Shown piece by piece: positions 11,155 to 22,850 of a DNA stretch of 64,000 nucleotides. Made by a program: the position numbers and the translations under genes. The stretch spans positions 117,081-181,080 of the forward strand of contig JBBHKE010000288.1 of NCBI GenBank assembly GCA_037447655.1. Direction: 5' to 3'. The notes under the pieces are model-generated. The model made no database searches, was not told the origin of the DNA, and worked only from the letters and a program-made list of their open reading frames with translations. Source of the DNA: Zygnema cylindricum (Eukaryota > Streptophyta > Zygnematophyceae > Zygnematales > Zygnemataceae). The stretch's first letter is position 1. Every line of letters starts with the position of its first letter.

Positions 11155-13959
11155 GAGGAGGAAATCCTCCTCTCTCGATGCCGAAATAAAGTAGTGAGTA
11201 TTTTCGGCATTTCCCCTTTTTTTATCATACGACAAGCGTGTCGGTTTCCTTCCCCTTGTATCTCTTATACTCCTACGTTATTGAACATCTTCTTCAACAT
11301 TCGGTTCCATTTCAGTTACACTCGGCAAACTAGATTTAGAATTTTGAGAATTTTGAGATTCCGAGGACATTCGGGAATTGACACTTTGAGATTCAATGTC
11401 AATGTCCCCAATGTCAACCTTAATGTCCAATTTTCTTTTCCCCCTCTTAACATTAGACTCCGACTCAGGTTCATTTTCTGAATCTGATCCTTCAATATTT
11501 GGAAATTGAGCAATTTCGTCTTCTTCAAGAAAATCGAGATTTTTGTGAGATTTCGCCGATTTTTCAATTGCTGATTTTAAGTCTTCATGGAAATCTACAT
11601 TCCGGGATTCAATAATTGTACGATTAACCGGATCATAGATTCGGTATAGATTTCCTTTCGAACTATAGCCGACGAAAATTCCGGTCCAACTCCTTGCCGC
11701 AAATTTTCCTTTTCTCTTTTGCGATTCCACATAGACGGTCGCTTGGCATCCCCAAATCTGAAGGTGATGAAGAGTTGGTTTTCTGCCGTACCATAACTCG
11801 TGAGGAGTCTTATCACCTGAAATTGAAGTAAGCCGCCGATTACAAATGTAGTTGGCAGTCAAAATCGCATCTCCCCAAAACAACATTGAGAGATCGGATG
11901 CGTGCACCATGGAGCGGACCATTTCTTGTAATGTCCGATTTTTCCGTTCAGCAACTCCATTGGATTCCGGGGAGTAAGAAGCCGTCAACTGATGCTTAAT
12001 TCCCCATTCTCGACAATATCCATCAAATGCGAGGAATTCACCACCATTGTCGGTTCGAATTGATTTCAATTTTCTTTCGCATTGTCTCTCCGCCATGACA
12101 TGCCACTCCTTAAATCTCTCAAGAGCTTCAGATTTTGAACTCAGGAGGATTACCCAAGAAAATCGTGAGTAATCATCCACAATCACCATTAAATATTTAT
12201 TTCCTCCAATACTTTCCGGTTTAATGTGTCCACATAAATCGACATGGACCAAATCGAGGGGTTTTTCGGATCTGAATTTTAAATCTTTAGCCGGGTGAGG
12301 CTTCTGAATTTGCCTCCCTCGACTACATCCTTCGCATCCATTTACTTTTTCTCCCGATGTCAAATCCAAACCTCTCGCACATCCCACTTTAATCATCCGC
12401 CTCAAACTACCCTCGGATGTATGGCACATCCGATGGTGCCAAAGAGTCAAATCACCCTTAAGCTCTGAAATCTGAGCAATCAAACCATCCGGTTGAATTT
12501 TTGACTTCGGTCGACTATGCCGACTATGCAGATTTTCTGTCACCTCTCCTTCAACAATGATATTTCCTTTCGAATTTTTAATTTGAATTGAAGAGTCACC
12601 AAGTGCAAGTACACTTCCACCCGTGCGCTGAATTTGAGGTACACTTAGAAGATTTACCGATCCGTCCGGAATGTATAAAACATTCACTAGACGAGCTTCT
12701 GTCAAGCGTTCCGTGCCATCAAAACGATAACTAGGTAGGTCAATTCGGACCGTGCCTACTTTTCCAACCGTAATGACTTGCCCACTTGCCACTGTAATTA
12801 ATTTAGGAACCGTCAATTGCCGCAAATCATTAAATAGCGTTACATCGGTGCAAACGTGATGTGAGGCTCCGGAATCAATCACCCACTCTTTCTCCGATTT
12901 TGACTTTTCATTGAGTGAATTTATAGATAAATTTAAACATGAGAAAATCTGAGCACCCGATTCCTCTTCTTCTTCATAATCGTCATTTCGATTTCCCATA
13001 TAATTTCCATGGCCTCCAAATCGGCCACCGTTTCGACCCCCTCCACGACTACCAAGACGTCCTCCTCCTCGGCCGCCGAATCGGCCACCACCACGGCCAC
13101 TATTAGAACCGCCTCGGCCACCATTAGCTCCTCCTCTACCACCTCCTCCTTCGGACTCCGATTTTGCGTAACATTGAGGACTCACATGCCCCCATTTGCC
13201 GCAATAATAACATTGTCGCTCCTTATCGGGACATGATGCCGCCATATGTCCGAGCTTGTTGCATTGAAAACATGCAACAGAGTTCAGATCGGGGGCGGCA
13301 TAAAATGGTTTTTGATTTCCTCCTTTTGCTTGTCCCCTTCCTCTACCTCTTGGGCCTCCACCCCTTCCTCCTCCTCTTCCGCCACCACGCAAAGAAAATA
13401 GATCGCCTGAATTTGGAACGGTGGCGTTCAGAGTACCGGAAGGAGTTCTCCGAGAAGAACTCACTCGATTATCTTCGTTATCTTTTAAATAGGATAATAT
13501 GAACTCGTAAGTTAACCTCTTTTTCACTCTCAAAATTTCTTTAAGATGGACAAGCCTATCCGGTAAGGCATTGAGAATGTCGGTAACTTTATCCGCCTCA
13601 ATGACAAACCGACCGGTGGCTGCCAATCGTTCAACAATAATATTGAAGCGTTTCGAAGCATCTCCTATTGATTCACTCGCATTCATCTTAAAATTGAGAA
13701 ATTCGGTATATGCATGTTGGCCGCGATTTTGATTTCCTTTTTCAAATTCATTCCCGATAGCCCGCCAACATTTATGAGCAGAATCGTGGGTCAGAAAATA
13801 ATCATGAACTGCGGGCGTACAAGTTTGCATAAGGCTAGTATAGGCAGCGACATTCTTTCGTTTCCATCTATTTCTAGCCTTTCGATCAGAGATTGGCATG
13901 GTCTCCTCTCCAGTAACAATTTTCCAAAGATGCCGAAGTTCTAGCTGTCCTTTAATGTA
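11155..13959 (-). pseudogene. Copia-1 Gag C-terminus, protease and integrase
   Basis: Continuous open frame from just after the TGA at 13960-13962 down to the TAA at 11278-11280, then in frame to TAG at 11152-11154. In order: UBN2-type Gag (about 13900-13450); a glycine/arginine-rich segment; two CCHC zinc knuckles (CFQCNKLGHMAASC and CYYCGKWGHVSPQC, near 13180-13280); a second RGG-rich segment; an aspartic protease with WVIDSGAS near 12870; GAG-pre-integrase with WHHRMCH and CEGC; and the integrase core with VHVD, RTDNGGE and SNGVAERKN (D, D, E). A serine- and acid-rich spacer leads to reverse transcriptase. Two zinc knuckles between two RGG blocks suggest strong RNA binding. Function of this copy is lost or depends on stop suppression. 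Confidence 0.93.
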
Positions 13960-14439
13960 TCACTTCCAAATATAGTAATTCGTTCCATTGAAGAGAACGA
14001 CTTTGCCGGGCATCTGAATCAATTCTTCCTCATCACTGTCCTCCTCCAATTCAGACTCATCTTCAGCTGCGAATTTCCCCTTTCGAATCCTTTCTCTCCT
14101 CTCTTCTTCAGTTTCATAGTAACCATCATTGTTACCAATTCGCAGCCTGCCCCCCTGAGAGGCAGCTGAGAGCACACTCTGTAGAACTCCAGTCAACAGT
14201 GTCTGAGGGGCAGCTGAGAGCACACTCTGTAGAACTCCAGTCAACAGTGTCTGAAGTCTCTCCTCCATCAGAAACACCCCTGCTCCTCCTACTTCCTCCT
14301 GTTCATAATCATCTGGTGGAAACGTGTCTTCTTCTTCTTCGAACTGGGCAGCACTAAAGCCCTTGTGACTCGGCTCTGGAGTGTCAGACTGCACAGGTGT
14401 AGGCTGCGGAGCTGCAGCCTTCTTCTTCTTTCCTCCCAT
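13960..14439 (-). pseudogene. Copia-1 Gag N-terminus
   Basis: The first ATG of the polyprotein is at 14439 (MGGKKKK...); the frame opens slightly upstream only through a GTG. The segment is lysine-rich at the start, then very acidic, and ends in a typical Gag FNGTNYYIWK motif followed directly by TGA at 13960-13962. The reading frame continues unchanged after the TGA (YIKGQLELRHLW), so a single nonsense change separates the two parts. An internal 16-residue duplication (QTLLTGVLQSVLSAA twice) comes from a 48-bp tandem repeat. Confidence 0.85.
14159..14254 (-). repeat. 48-bp in-frame tandem duplication in Copia-1 Gag
   Basis: Two near-identical 48-bp units (about 14159-14206 and 14207-14254) encode a repeated QTLLTGVLQSVLSAA segment. 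The frame is kept. Confidence 0.92.
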
Positions 14440-14518
14440 TGCAGCAACACTCGCCACACTGACTGATGACAGTGATTTCTACTACTGAGAGCTTTTCTAC
14501 TACTAGGAGCTTTTACCT

Positions 14519-14530
14519 GCTCCGATACCA
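14519..14530 (-). other. Copia-1 primer-binding site (initiator tRNA-Met 3' end)
   Basis: Minus-strand TGGTATCGGAGC, two bases inside the 5' LTR, matches the standard plant copia site TGGTATCAGAGC with one change. That site pairs with the 3' end of initiator tRNA-Met. Confidence 0.9.
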
Positions 14531-14532
14531 CT

Positions 14533-15080
14533 TGTTATAAAAAGGATCATTTAAACATACATCTTGAGCGGAAGCATTCAGAAATTCCAGACATCAGAAA
14601 TTCACAGATAACAAAGGAACTCGACCAAATAGAAAATATATTCAATCGAACTTTTTACATCCCCTTTCTAACTTCAACTTCACTTCCTTCTCTGATATAT
14701 AAAACTATACAATACTCCTCCTAAAATACTTTCTTCCAACACCACCAGAAGACCGAACTATACTACTTCTGTCACAATTCCACTCAAACTCCACTTTCAC
14801 CAATTTTTGACACTTAGGCGCTGAAACGCCTAATAAAACATAAGTCCGCCGAAACTAACCGTGATCTGGACCTAAGACCGTACCACGGTTCTACGCACTA
14901 AAGAATTCACCAACCGTTCACCAACCGTACAGTACCACATGTCACGAACCTTAACAGACACTCAAACTAAACAGGGAGTATCGGGAAAACATAACCTGCC
15001 GACGTCAACTGAACATTAATTTAGCATAAACACAAACTGAACACAAAACTGAACTGAATTTACACATTGAAATCTTAACA
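14533..15080 (-). repeat. Copia-1 5' LTR
   Basis: 548 bp. It pairs with 9028-9564 and is 11 bp longer because 'ttcaccaaccg' is duplicated near 14910-14930. Flanked outside by TTAAT. It should carry the element promoter; I did not assign a TATA box. Confidence 0.95.
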
Positions 15081-17139
15081 TTAATTTCCAATCCCCAATT
15101 TTCCAAATAAGGTCAAAGCTCAATGTAAAACATAAAAAGAGAGAGCTCAAATGCTAAGTCAAACAAGACTGGAAAGACATCAATAAAAATCCAAGAGCTG
15201 AAACAGCCAAAGATCCAAAGGACTTGAAGCTACTGAGTTTGACCATTTCAACAGCAGTTGTAAAAAAAAGGGAAGGGAAATATCCCAAACGGGAAGTTGT
15301 AAGAAAAAAGGAAGGGAAATATCCCAAACGGTCAACTGCCAAAGAAGAGCAGGAAAAGGATTGGGACAGATGCAACAATGGAAGGGTCGAGAGCAACACG
15401 TTTTTTGGAAATTTTACCTCGCCAACTTCGAAATGAAGAAGAAGAACCTCAAGAACGACCGAGTAATAAAGCTCTCTAGGTAAACGCCGCAGCGGAAGCC
15501 GTGGTTAGGCAGAAAGAGGGAGGCATTACTGATGACATAAATATTGGGGGGAACCTAAGATTAAGCTCCCAACAAAAAGCAATAATGTATGGCGGTCTGA
15601 GGAGTACCGAGGGGGACTTAGAGAAAGCCCAAAAGGAGAGTTTTTGACACAAATGAAAAAGCACAAATTGAAACTATATGTGGACCTACAAAGTCAAACA
15701 GGTGTCAATAGGGTACGGATTGTACCTTTAAGAACATGAGACGCAAAATAAACCTCGAGTTGCACACTGTAAAAAGTCAAAACTTCATTGCCGCCGCAAA
15801 TGAGACGATCGAACGGACACAAATTTTGAAGTTGTTCGAGTGACCACACTCTGGGAAACCTTAAGTGATTCCAATTGGGTGTCAGATAAACATCAAAATC
15901 AATGGCTAGAATGAAATCACAGTTTCGTGGATCATCAATTATGCACCTTGTACAGCGAGGATAAACGACAGGACCACTGGTCCCATATTACAACCGTTAA
16001 AATTGAGGATGCAAGACATTTAGATTGCAAATGCACCTCCATTGGTCAAATTTAGGGTGCACATATGCGGGACATTTTAGGCTGCAAATGCACCTCCATT
16101 GGTCAAATACTTATGACAAGTCATCATTGGACCTCAGGTGGTCCCCAGATCATGTTGAAAAATGGAATGGAAAGCATTCCAATATTACGGGGCGAGATAT
16201 TGTATAGACTCCCTATCGCTTCAAATGTACGGCCTGAAATTGAATTTTTTAATAGGAATATTAAGTATTCACTTGATTGCGACGACAACATAAAATTATC
16301 AACGACGATCTTGTACTTGATGCATTCCACAAACATCGAGTGGGAGTGTTCATTTCATGCGATCTTTGGCGATCCATTTATGTTGTCGAACCTTATTGAT
16401 TCGCATGTATCAGATCAAGACGTATAAAATTATATTGTTTGATTTTGTACATGTTTTGAACTTGATTTGAATTAACGCTTTATTATCTATTCACTAAGAT
16501 TTCATGTACCTGCCTATCTCACATATTCCACTATATTGCGTAGCTTTCATTGAGAGGTGTATTTCTAAGAATGACATGCTAATCATCAATCTACCCCTTG
16601 TGAATGTGTAGGCTCTCGTATCGATTATTGCTATTCCAACAACTAAATGTTTTTGTAAGTTTTTCTTTTCATATCCACATGATTAGCAATTGTCCATTTT
16701 AAGGTTTCTTTTCAACATTAATTGCATTGATATATCGTTGGAACTAAAACGGATTTTGTGCTCGGTACTAGATGCCTTAAATAAGATATGGAGTCCAAAA
16801 ATGACAGTCTTTACTTCAACCTCTGCTTCCCGGTGACTTTTTGATTAGTCGTTAGGTGCATTCCGAGTACACATATTGACTCATACGTTTTAAATTGGCC
16901 TCAAATGTATTATAGATGCGATCGTGTCATATGCTTAGGTCTGATTTTAAAACAGTTTTGTTATTCAAAGTGTCCATGGATTGGATTGTACTTTTTGTTC
17001 TCTACCATGTTCATCTGTTGTGCATCAAAAATCTGTTAGCACTCCACCATTCAAATTTGATATGTTGATGTTCCTTTTTGTGTGATTCCGAGTGATTCTT
17101 TGATACATACATCATTTTACTCACCTGATACTTCATTTG
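15081..17139. other. Unassigned sequence with two short local duplications
   Basis: This may include the continuation of copia relic A, but I see no domain. A ~38-bp unit containing 'ggaagggaaatatcccaaac' is tandemly duplicated at about 15257-15333. A unit containing 'gcaaatgcacctccattggt' is repeated at about 16027-16050 and 16084-16107. The 120-residue open frame at 16065-16427 matches no family I know. Confidence 0.4.
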
Positions 17140-17640
17140 TCAAGCGAATCGGTGAACTTAGTGTTTTTGCGATATTTTGGGAGAGGGAGTCGTAACGAGA
17201 TTCAGTTACAATTTATTGTCTTGCTTTCAGACATGTTTTACACCCCCACGTTTTTTGAGCCGTGTACATTAGATCTGTAGCACATTGTAATTAGACCACC
17301 TCTTAGAGTGTGTATCACGGTAAGTGCTGTTTAATTAGTGTGCATAGCATTAGAATTTACTATTGACTGATTAGAAAAGAGAATGCAGAAAGCCAAATTT
17401 ATTGATAGGGGCAAATCGTCCAATTTTGTTTTACATCAGTTGCATTTCCTATTTCTATAATGGGAAACCACTTATCTATCAGAACCTACTTTGAGTTTTT
17501 TTTTTTTTTACCTACCTTGAGATTGCGTGGTGAATTGTCCTTTGGGCCTTTGTGTAGTTTTATTCCAGTATCGGAAGTCTGTGGCGCTTAGATTTACCTT
17601 TGTCACTCGAAATGGCCGATCGCGAATATTAGGTTTTGAG
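17140..17640 (+). repeat. LTR-like repeat before copia relic B (pairs with 20915-21410)
   Basis: About 500 bp shared with 20915-21410, diverged but colinear from 'gaacttagtgtt' near the start to 'ctcgaaatggc' at the end. Both copies are followed by Gag-like relics, which fits an LTR of an old copia family. The exact termini are uncertain. Confidence 0.6.
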
Positions 17641-17690
17641 CCCACCCGGGTCGTTGAACAAGCTCAAATTTTATAATATCAACTATAGAG

Positions 17691-19149
17691 GTGTTGGGCT
17701 CAGGTTGCCTTGGAGGAGAGAAACTGACAGTCTTGCCATTGTCGTTGGAACAAACATCCTGCTTTTGCAAACGCCAAGAGCAAACCCCATTAATGTCACA
17801 GACAGGGAAAAAAAAAATCCACAATACAGATGCGCCAGAGAAACGAGGCAAGAACATTCTCATTCGTGAACTAACACATGACCAACTAAGAAATGTAACA
17901 AGATTCAAGACGCGAACTAAAATTTTGAAATCCTTGGAAGCAACTCACAAGCTTGCAGAGATGATCGCTCGCATTAAGACGAGAAAGACGTTGATGACCA
18001 CAATCAATCAAGATGGCATGTCTATGGAGGCATATCCCTCCCTCTACGCCAATTTGTTGGTCAAAGCCGATGTGGTCAGCTTCACCTTATGCTCTCCTGT
18101 TGGATATATGTCCATTTCTTACCTGGTTAGATCCGAAAGACATCAACTCGTGGAAATGGAATGAAGTTGTCGAAACTCCTTATGGCCTGAAGCAATCTCC
18201 GAGACTTTGGAACATCAAGATCGATGAATACCTGAAAATTGAAGGATTTATCAAGATAGAGGCAGATCATTCCGTCTGCTATAACAAAGAAATGCAGATC
18301 ATCATTGCTATATACATGGACGATTTGATCATCCTCGGTACAACTAAAGATAATATATCAAAAGTCAAAGTTGCTAAGAAGTCAATTCAAGATGAAATAT
18401 TTTGGAGAATTGAAATATATTATAGGCCCAAAAGTCATAATAGATAGAGCAAACTGAACGATCCATCTCTCGAAAAGAAAGTATATTGGCGAGCTACTTA
18501 CCTGATTTAACTTGGAAGATAGAAGAGGAGTCACCGCACCTCTTGAGTTGGGGTGAAACGTTGATCAAGGAACTTGAGGAATTGCAAGGCAAATCCCTAC
18601 CGTGAAGCAATGGGAGCTTTAATTTATGTAATAAACTATACACGTCCCGATATTGCCACCGCAGTCAAAATTATGAGCCAAATAAAGCAAGCAAACAACA
18701 GTCAAAAAGGTGTTGAAGCATCTTAAAAATACAAGGAACAATACATTGACATTGGGAGGAGAGCAAGAGAGTGTAAAAATACATGCTTACACCGATTCAG
18801 ATTGGGGAGGTGACCTTACCACAAGGAAATCTACAACTGGTTACCTGTGTAACAACGACATCGAAAGTGTGAGCGAGGCTAGTAAGCTCACAAAGACAGT
18901 GGCCCTCTCCACCATGAAGATGAAAGAAACGGCTGCCGCCACCAGTGGTGTGGTATTGCAGTGGAAGTAGTGGAGTTTGCCTGTATAGTTGATAAGGAAA
19001 ACGATGTAGACATGCTTACTAAAACAGTTGGAAAGGAGAAGCTAATCCTTTATGGAGGAAAGGCATGTTTCACTAACTTTTTTGCATGCAAAACAAATTT
19101 TGAGGACAGTAAGGATATCCTTACCAAGAAAAAAATGAAGAAGCGATAA
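17691..19149 (+). pseudogene. Copia relic B: Gag, reverse transcriptase and RNase H pieces
   Basis: Plus-strand copia remains with large internal loss. A UBN2-type Gag piece occupies about 17860-18080. Reverse transcriptase follows with almost no spacer: YGLKQSPRLWN, then IAIYMDDLIILG at 18300-18340 (YMDD in place of YVDD). RNase H pieces include AYTDSDWGGD and STTGYL at 18780-18850, a KTVALSTMKMKE block near 18890, and the C-terminal NDVDMLTKTVGKEKL segment at about 19000-19040. Protease and integrase are missing, and stops and frameshifts are frequent around 18440-18700. Confidence 0.8.
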
Positions 19150-19892
19150 CTGAATTAGAATGAGGTAACATCCGCCTAACGTACTCTCGGAGTACTATTT
19201 TCTTACTTAGTCCCTTCGTAGGACCTTATAGGTTTAGGGAGTCACCATTGGTCCATGAAGTTCCGAACCTTAAAGATTCGTGGACTTGTTTAAGTTGGTG
19301 GGCGCCGCCCTCGAGTTGATCAAACATTTATTTCACGGGAGATAATTGTCCGGTTACAAGCTAGAGGGTCCTACATAGTTTGGTGGGGGCTTGAGGCGCG
19401 AGACTTGTTCCGTGTGAAACTAATGGTCCTGTACGGACAATTTTGTACATACAATTTTGTAGAACTAGGGTCGAAATTAAATTTTTGCACATGACGCCAG
19501 TGCACCTAATCTCTATATAGATGTACGGCAAGGCTTTATTTTAGCCTTTGGGATTCAACAAAATAGACAGGCTACCATTTGAAAGTTTGTTCAACTGAAG
19601 TGGAGTGTTCGGAAATCACTGCAAAATACTGTGGGAGTGCTAGTTTTTGTGCGATTCCGGGCAATTCTCCAATACATAGATTTACCTAGGCGGCAGAGGT
19701 CGCAATACGGTACCCAATTCTGTACCTGATCAGACCCGACCGGCCGTGTCGGATCCGGAACGGATTTGGGTGCTAAAATTTGGGGGCCGGCCAAATTCGG
19801 CCGGGTGATTCAAAAATAAAAAGGGTCGTTTGTAAGTTCCACTTCAATACTTTACACTACAGTATTGTCCATACAATGCAACATTATTCTAC
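19150..19892. other. Unassigned sequence flanking the complete MITE-A copy
   Basis: No coding signal. The part around 19570-19690 weakly resembles sequence at about 17030-17110 next to the LTR-like repeat. A GC-rich patch near 19730-19800 (ggccggccaaattcggccgg) finds an inverted partner 'cccggccggattt' near 20850, so 19730-20880 may be one larger palindromic-end element that later received the MITE. Confidence 0.35.
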
Positions 19893-19895
19893 TTA

Positions 19896-20687
19896 GGGTA
19901 TGTCTCCATGTGCCAAAGTAAGAATTTTGTTTTGTCGTTTTCCACAAAAACTTAGCGCCATACCGTGTAAGTTTCAACCGTACACAAAAATATAAAATTT
20001 AAGAAGCACATTTTGCGTCAACGTCGAACTTAGATTGTACTACATGTTGTCGTTTTGTGTTTTTCGACCCACGGCCACGACAAGAAACCTCATCTTCAAA
20101 CTTTTTTTTAAAACTCAAGGGCGATTTATTTTAAATCAAAGTATTTGTGCTAAACAAATACGAATACATATTCGCAAGTGTAGAAATTTAAAAAAAATTT
20201 AAAACGAATTCAAGAAACGACGAAAAGTACACTATTGGTTATGTTTTGTCCGTTTGCGTCCATCAAAGTACAGAATGTGTTTTGTTTTGTCGGGTTTCAT
20301 TAAGTACGGACTTTTTCATTTCAGGGGTCTGGAAATTACGATGCCATTTCACGAAAACGTGAAAAATCTTTGAGGGCGCCCCAGCAACTCGCACATGCCG
20401 CCACTCTCATGTAGCCTCGCATTCACTCCTTCAAAATTCACAAACGTCTACAAATGTCACAAAAAATTATGCGACATTACAAACAATTTTGAACAATGCG
20501 ATGCGTCATCACAGATTGTAAATGCTGACAAATGTCACGTCACGCGCATTGTCATCGTATACAACTGTCACACCCTTAAGTTACATTTTTTTTGTTACAC
20601 ATAGGGACACCTGAAATCCGGGTCCCCTGGATCTGTGCTAAAAAACAAAGTCAGCTCGCTAAGTTTCAAGTAGACGGAGGCATACCC
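19896..20687 (+). mobile_element. MITE-A, complete copy (PIF/Harbinger-like) with TTA target duplication
   Basis: A 792-bp noncoding element. Its ends are inverted repeats beginning GGGTATG(T/C)CTCC, and TTA lies on both sides (19893-19895 and 20688-20690). A 3-bp TTA target duplication and G-rich termini are typical of PIF/Harbinger MITEs. It has no transposase frame. Diverged relatives are found at 180-415, 24930-25130, 25261-26580, 26785-27195 plus 33689-33950, and 33955-34600. Confidence 0.75.
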
Positions 20688-20914
20688 TTAGTTCTTTTGG
20701 TATTGTGGAAGGTATAAGAGAGATGTACCACAAATTTTGTACTTATTCAGGTACGGGCGGGTACGGGTAGTCGCGAGAAATCAAGTTTCGGTTAACTTTT
20801 CGTAAATGCGTACCAGGTAGCGGGTAACAATTTAGAAGCGTGAAATAACCCGGCCGGATTTCGGATGTTCAGATTTTGGAAATAAAAAATTGCCACACCG
20901 TACTCATACTTTAT

Positions 20915-21410
20915 TTGTGAGGTGAATCAGTGAACTTAGTGTTAGTGGTATTTTGGGAGAGGGAATCGTAGCGGGATTCAGTTAGGATGTAGGTTGTCTA
21001 TGTTTTACTCTCCCACGTCTTCTTGTGCTGTGGACATTTGACACGTGGCATATTGTAATTGGACAGCCACTTAGAGTGTGTATGCAGGTAATGTGCATAA
21101 CATTAGAATTTACGATTCACAGATTGGAATAGACAGATAGACAGAACAACAGGAAGCTAACTCTATTGATAGGGACAAATTGTCCAATTTTGTTTTACAT
21201 CAGTTGTATTTCTTGATTCTATTATTGGAAACCACTTACCTGTCTAGACCTTATTTGTGTTTGTCTCTTTCTACCTACTCCAAACTCTGATAAATTACTT
21301 GGTGAAATGTCATTTGGACCTTTGTGTAATTCTCTTCCAGCATCAAAAGTCCACGGCACTTACATTTGTCTTCATCGCTCGAAATGGCGGATCCCACGTA
21401 TCAGTTGATA
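20915..21410 (+). repeat. LTR-like repeat (second copy of 17140-17640)
   Basis: Colinear with 17140-17640, including the blocks 'gaacttagtgtt', 'attgtccaattttgtttt' and the final 'cgctcgaaatggc'. It precedes copia relic C. Exact ends are not resolved. Confidence 0.6.
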
Positions 21411-22095
21411 CTCAAATTGCCTTTCACTAACACACTGCTGCCCGGCTTCTAGATTTGTGAAACACTTGCAAGATTCACAACACCATTCGGAATGTACAAA
21501 GCGTTTTGCAATTTTGTTCGAGAGACATTTAAATCCGTTCGTATCCTACCTATGTAATCCAATCACACTATCGCAACCGCATGGAACGGAAATTACATGG
21601 TCTCTCGGCCTGTCAACTTACTCATTTCTTCAAATAATCACTTGTGTGTGCACACATGGGAGCGACGAGTTGATGTCAATAATCGAGTCTTTCACATCCA
21701 TTTCGGTTACACTCCCAAAATTCGAAGACAAATGAAATGGGATTGTAAATCTTCAAAGAGAAAAAAAATTGAGAAAGAGTTAGCAAGAGTAAAACTAAAT
21801 TTGTGTTTGTAGACTTTTCAGTTTCGGTTTAAGAATAATAAGTCTAGATGAGGTAGTAAAGAGATTCAATATTTGCATTTAACTAGTCTTGGGAAAGTAA
21901 TAGACGAAGGTTGGGAAGTACAAGTATTTCTTAATGCCTTTCTAAATAGATTTCCTTGTTTGTAAGAGATTGCATAGAAGGAAGGAAATTTTTGAATTTT
22001 TAGTCACCTAAAAAAAAGCCGTAAACAAAAATAGAGAGAGAACTAGTAGAGGATCTACTTCGGAAAATTTAAATGTAAGCACATCCAATTCCTTA

Positions 22096-22850
22096 ATGCT
22101 AAATTCACTCTGCAGACAAGAGGGTGTAACAGGGACACCTAGAGGTAGAGGTAGAGGAAAATATCAAGGAGGGACACCTAGTGGTCAAGTGGATACAAGC
22201 GAATCAACTATGACATGTTATAAATGTCAAGAAAAAAGGCATATGACTACATGTTGCAAAAATAAAGAGAAGCGGTGTTATTTTGCGACCACCAGGATCA
22301 TGTCATCGCAACTCTATGATCGTGGCGACGTGGCTCTGTAAAGAGTCGTGGAAGTGGCGAGAGGGCCACTATCATGGAGTAGGAAGAGTACAGGGGACGA
22401 GGAAGAGGACAGGGTTAGTGTCGCTGTGGTAGACTGAAAAACTTCACAGGTGCTAAAAACAGGGGAACTTCACAAATATGGATAAATCTTTAATGATTGA
22501 CCCCAAAAAAATTCCAATCGCCATATAAATTCGGTTTTAAGGCTCTTGGGTACCCATCGTCCAAGGAGCTCAGTTGGTAGAGCTAGGGTACATCTAACAC
22601 CTGGTCTTTGGTTCGATCCTTGCTTGGTTCGATCTTTGGTTTGAACGAATCCCAACGTACTGAATTCCAAGAGGATTTGAAGTCGGCAATCGAATCTTCG
22701 AGAAATCAAGTAGTTGGTCACGATTTTCATGAAAAGCACAAGCAAGAGGAGCTCCCCGATTTGGTGAAATCGAGTTCGGAGGAGGACAATGTATCTAAGA
22801 TTAAAGATTTTTTTTTTTTCCGTTCCTTTAGTGAACAGAAAATGTGAAAA
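22096..22850 (+). pseudogene. Copia relic C: zinc knuckle and integrase C-terminal spacer
   Basis: At 22096-22290 a Gag tail encodes an RGRGRG segment and a CCHC knuckle (CYKCQEKRHMTTCC, the second of the adjacent cysteines giving the standard spacing). After about 300 bp of non-matching sequence, 22650-22800 encodes FQEDLKSAIESS followed by an acidic stretch, which matches the Copia-1 segment after its integrase (FHEDLKSAIEKS). The element has lost protease and most of integrase. A tRNA-like sequence lies in the gap. Confidence 0.7.
22559..22620 (+). other. tRNA-like segment (A and B boxes), not a gene
   Basis: A run GAGCTCAGTTGGTAGAGC at about 22565-22582 reads like a canonical tRNA D-arm/A box, and GGTTCGATCC at 22610-22619 like a T-arm/B box, at normal tRNA spacing. 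I could not pair an acceptor stem or a T stem, so it is a tRNA pseudogene or the head of a tRNA-derived SINE rather than a functional tRNA. Confidence 0.5.

Larger units (their letters stand above)
9028..15080 (-). mobile_element. Copia-1: full-length Ty1/copia element with target duplication
   Basis: A complete LTR retrotransposon, 6053 bp, on the minus strand. The LTRs at 9028-9564 and 14533-15080 begin TGTTA and end TAACA. The same 5-bp sequence TTAAT lies just outside both ends (9023-9027 and 15081-15085). The primer site and polypurine tract are in the expected places. Domain order is Gag, protease, integrase, reverse transcriptase, RNase H, as in Pseudoviridae/copia. The two LTRs differ by only a handful of substitutions plus one 11-bp duplication, so the insertion is fairly young. 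The coding frame nevertheless has three in-frame stops (13960-13962, 11278-11280, 11152-11154), so this copy cannot make a full polyprotein without readthrough. It sits in copia relic A. Confidence 0.96.

Noticed and set aside
9598-15080. Autonomous, active Copia-1
   Set aside because: Three in-frame nonsense codons separate Gag, integrase and reverse transcriptase.
16065-16427. 120-residue open frame as a gene
   Set aside because: No recognisable domain, and it begins inside a short duplicated noncoding repeat; left as unassigned.
22559-22620. Functional tRNA gene
   Set aside because: A and B boxes are present, but no acceptor stem or T stem can be paired.
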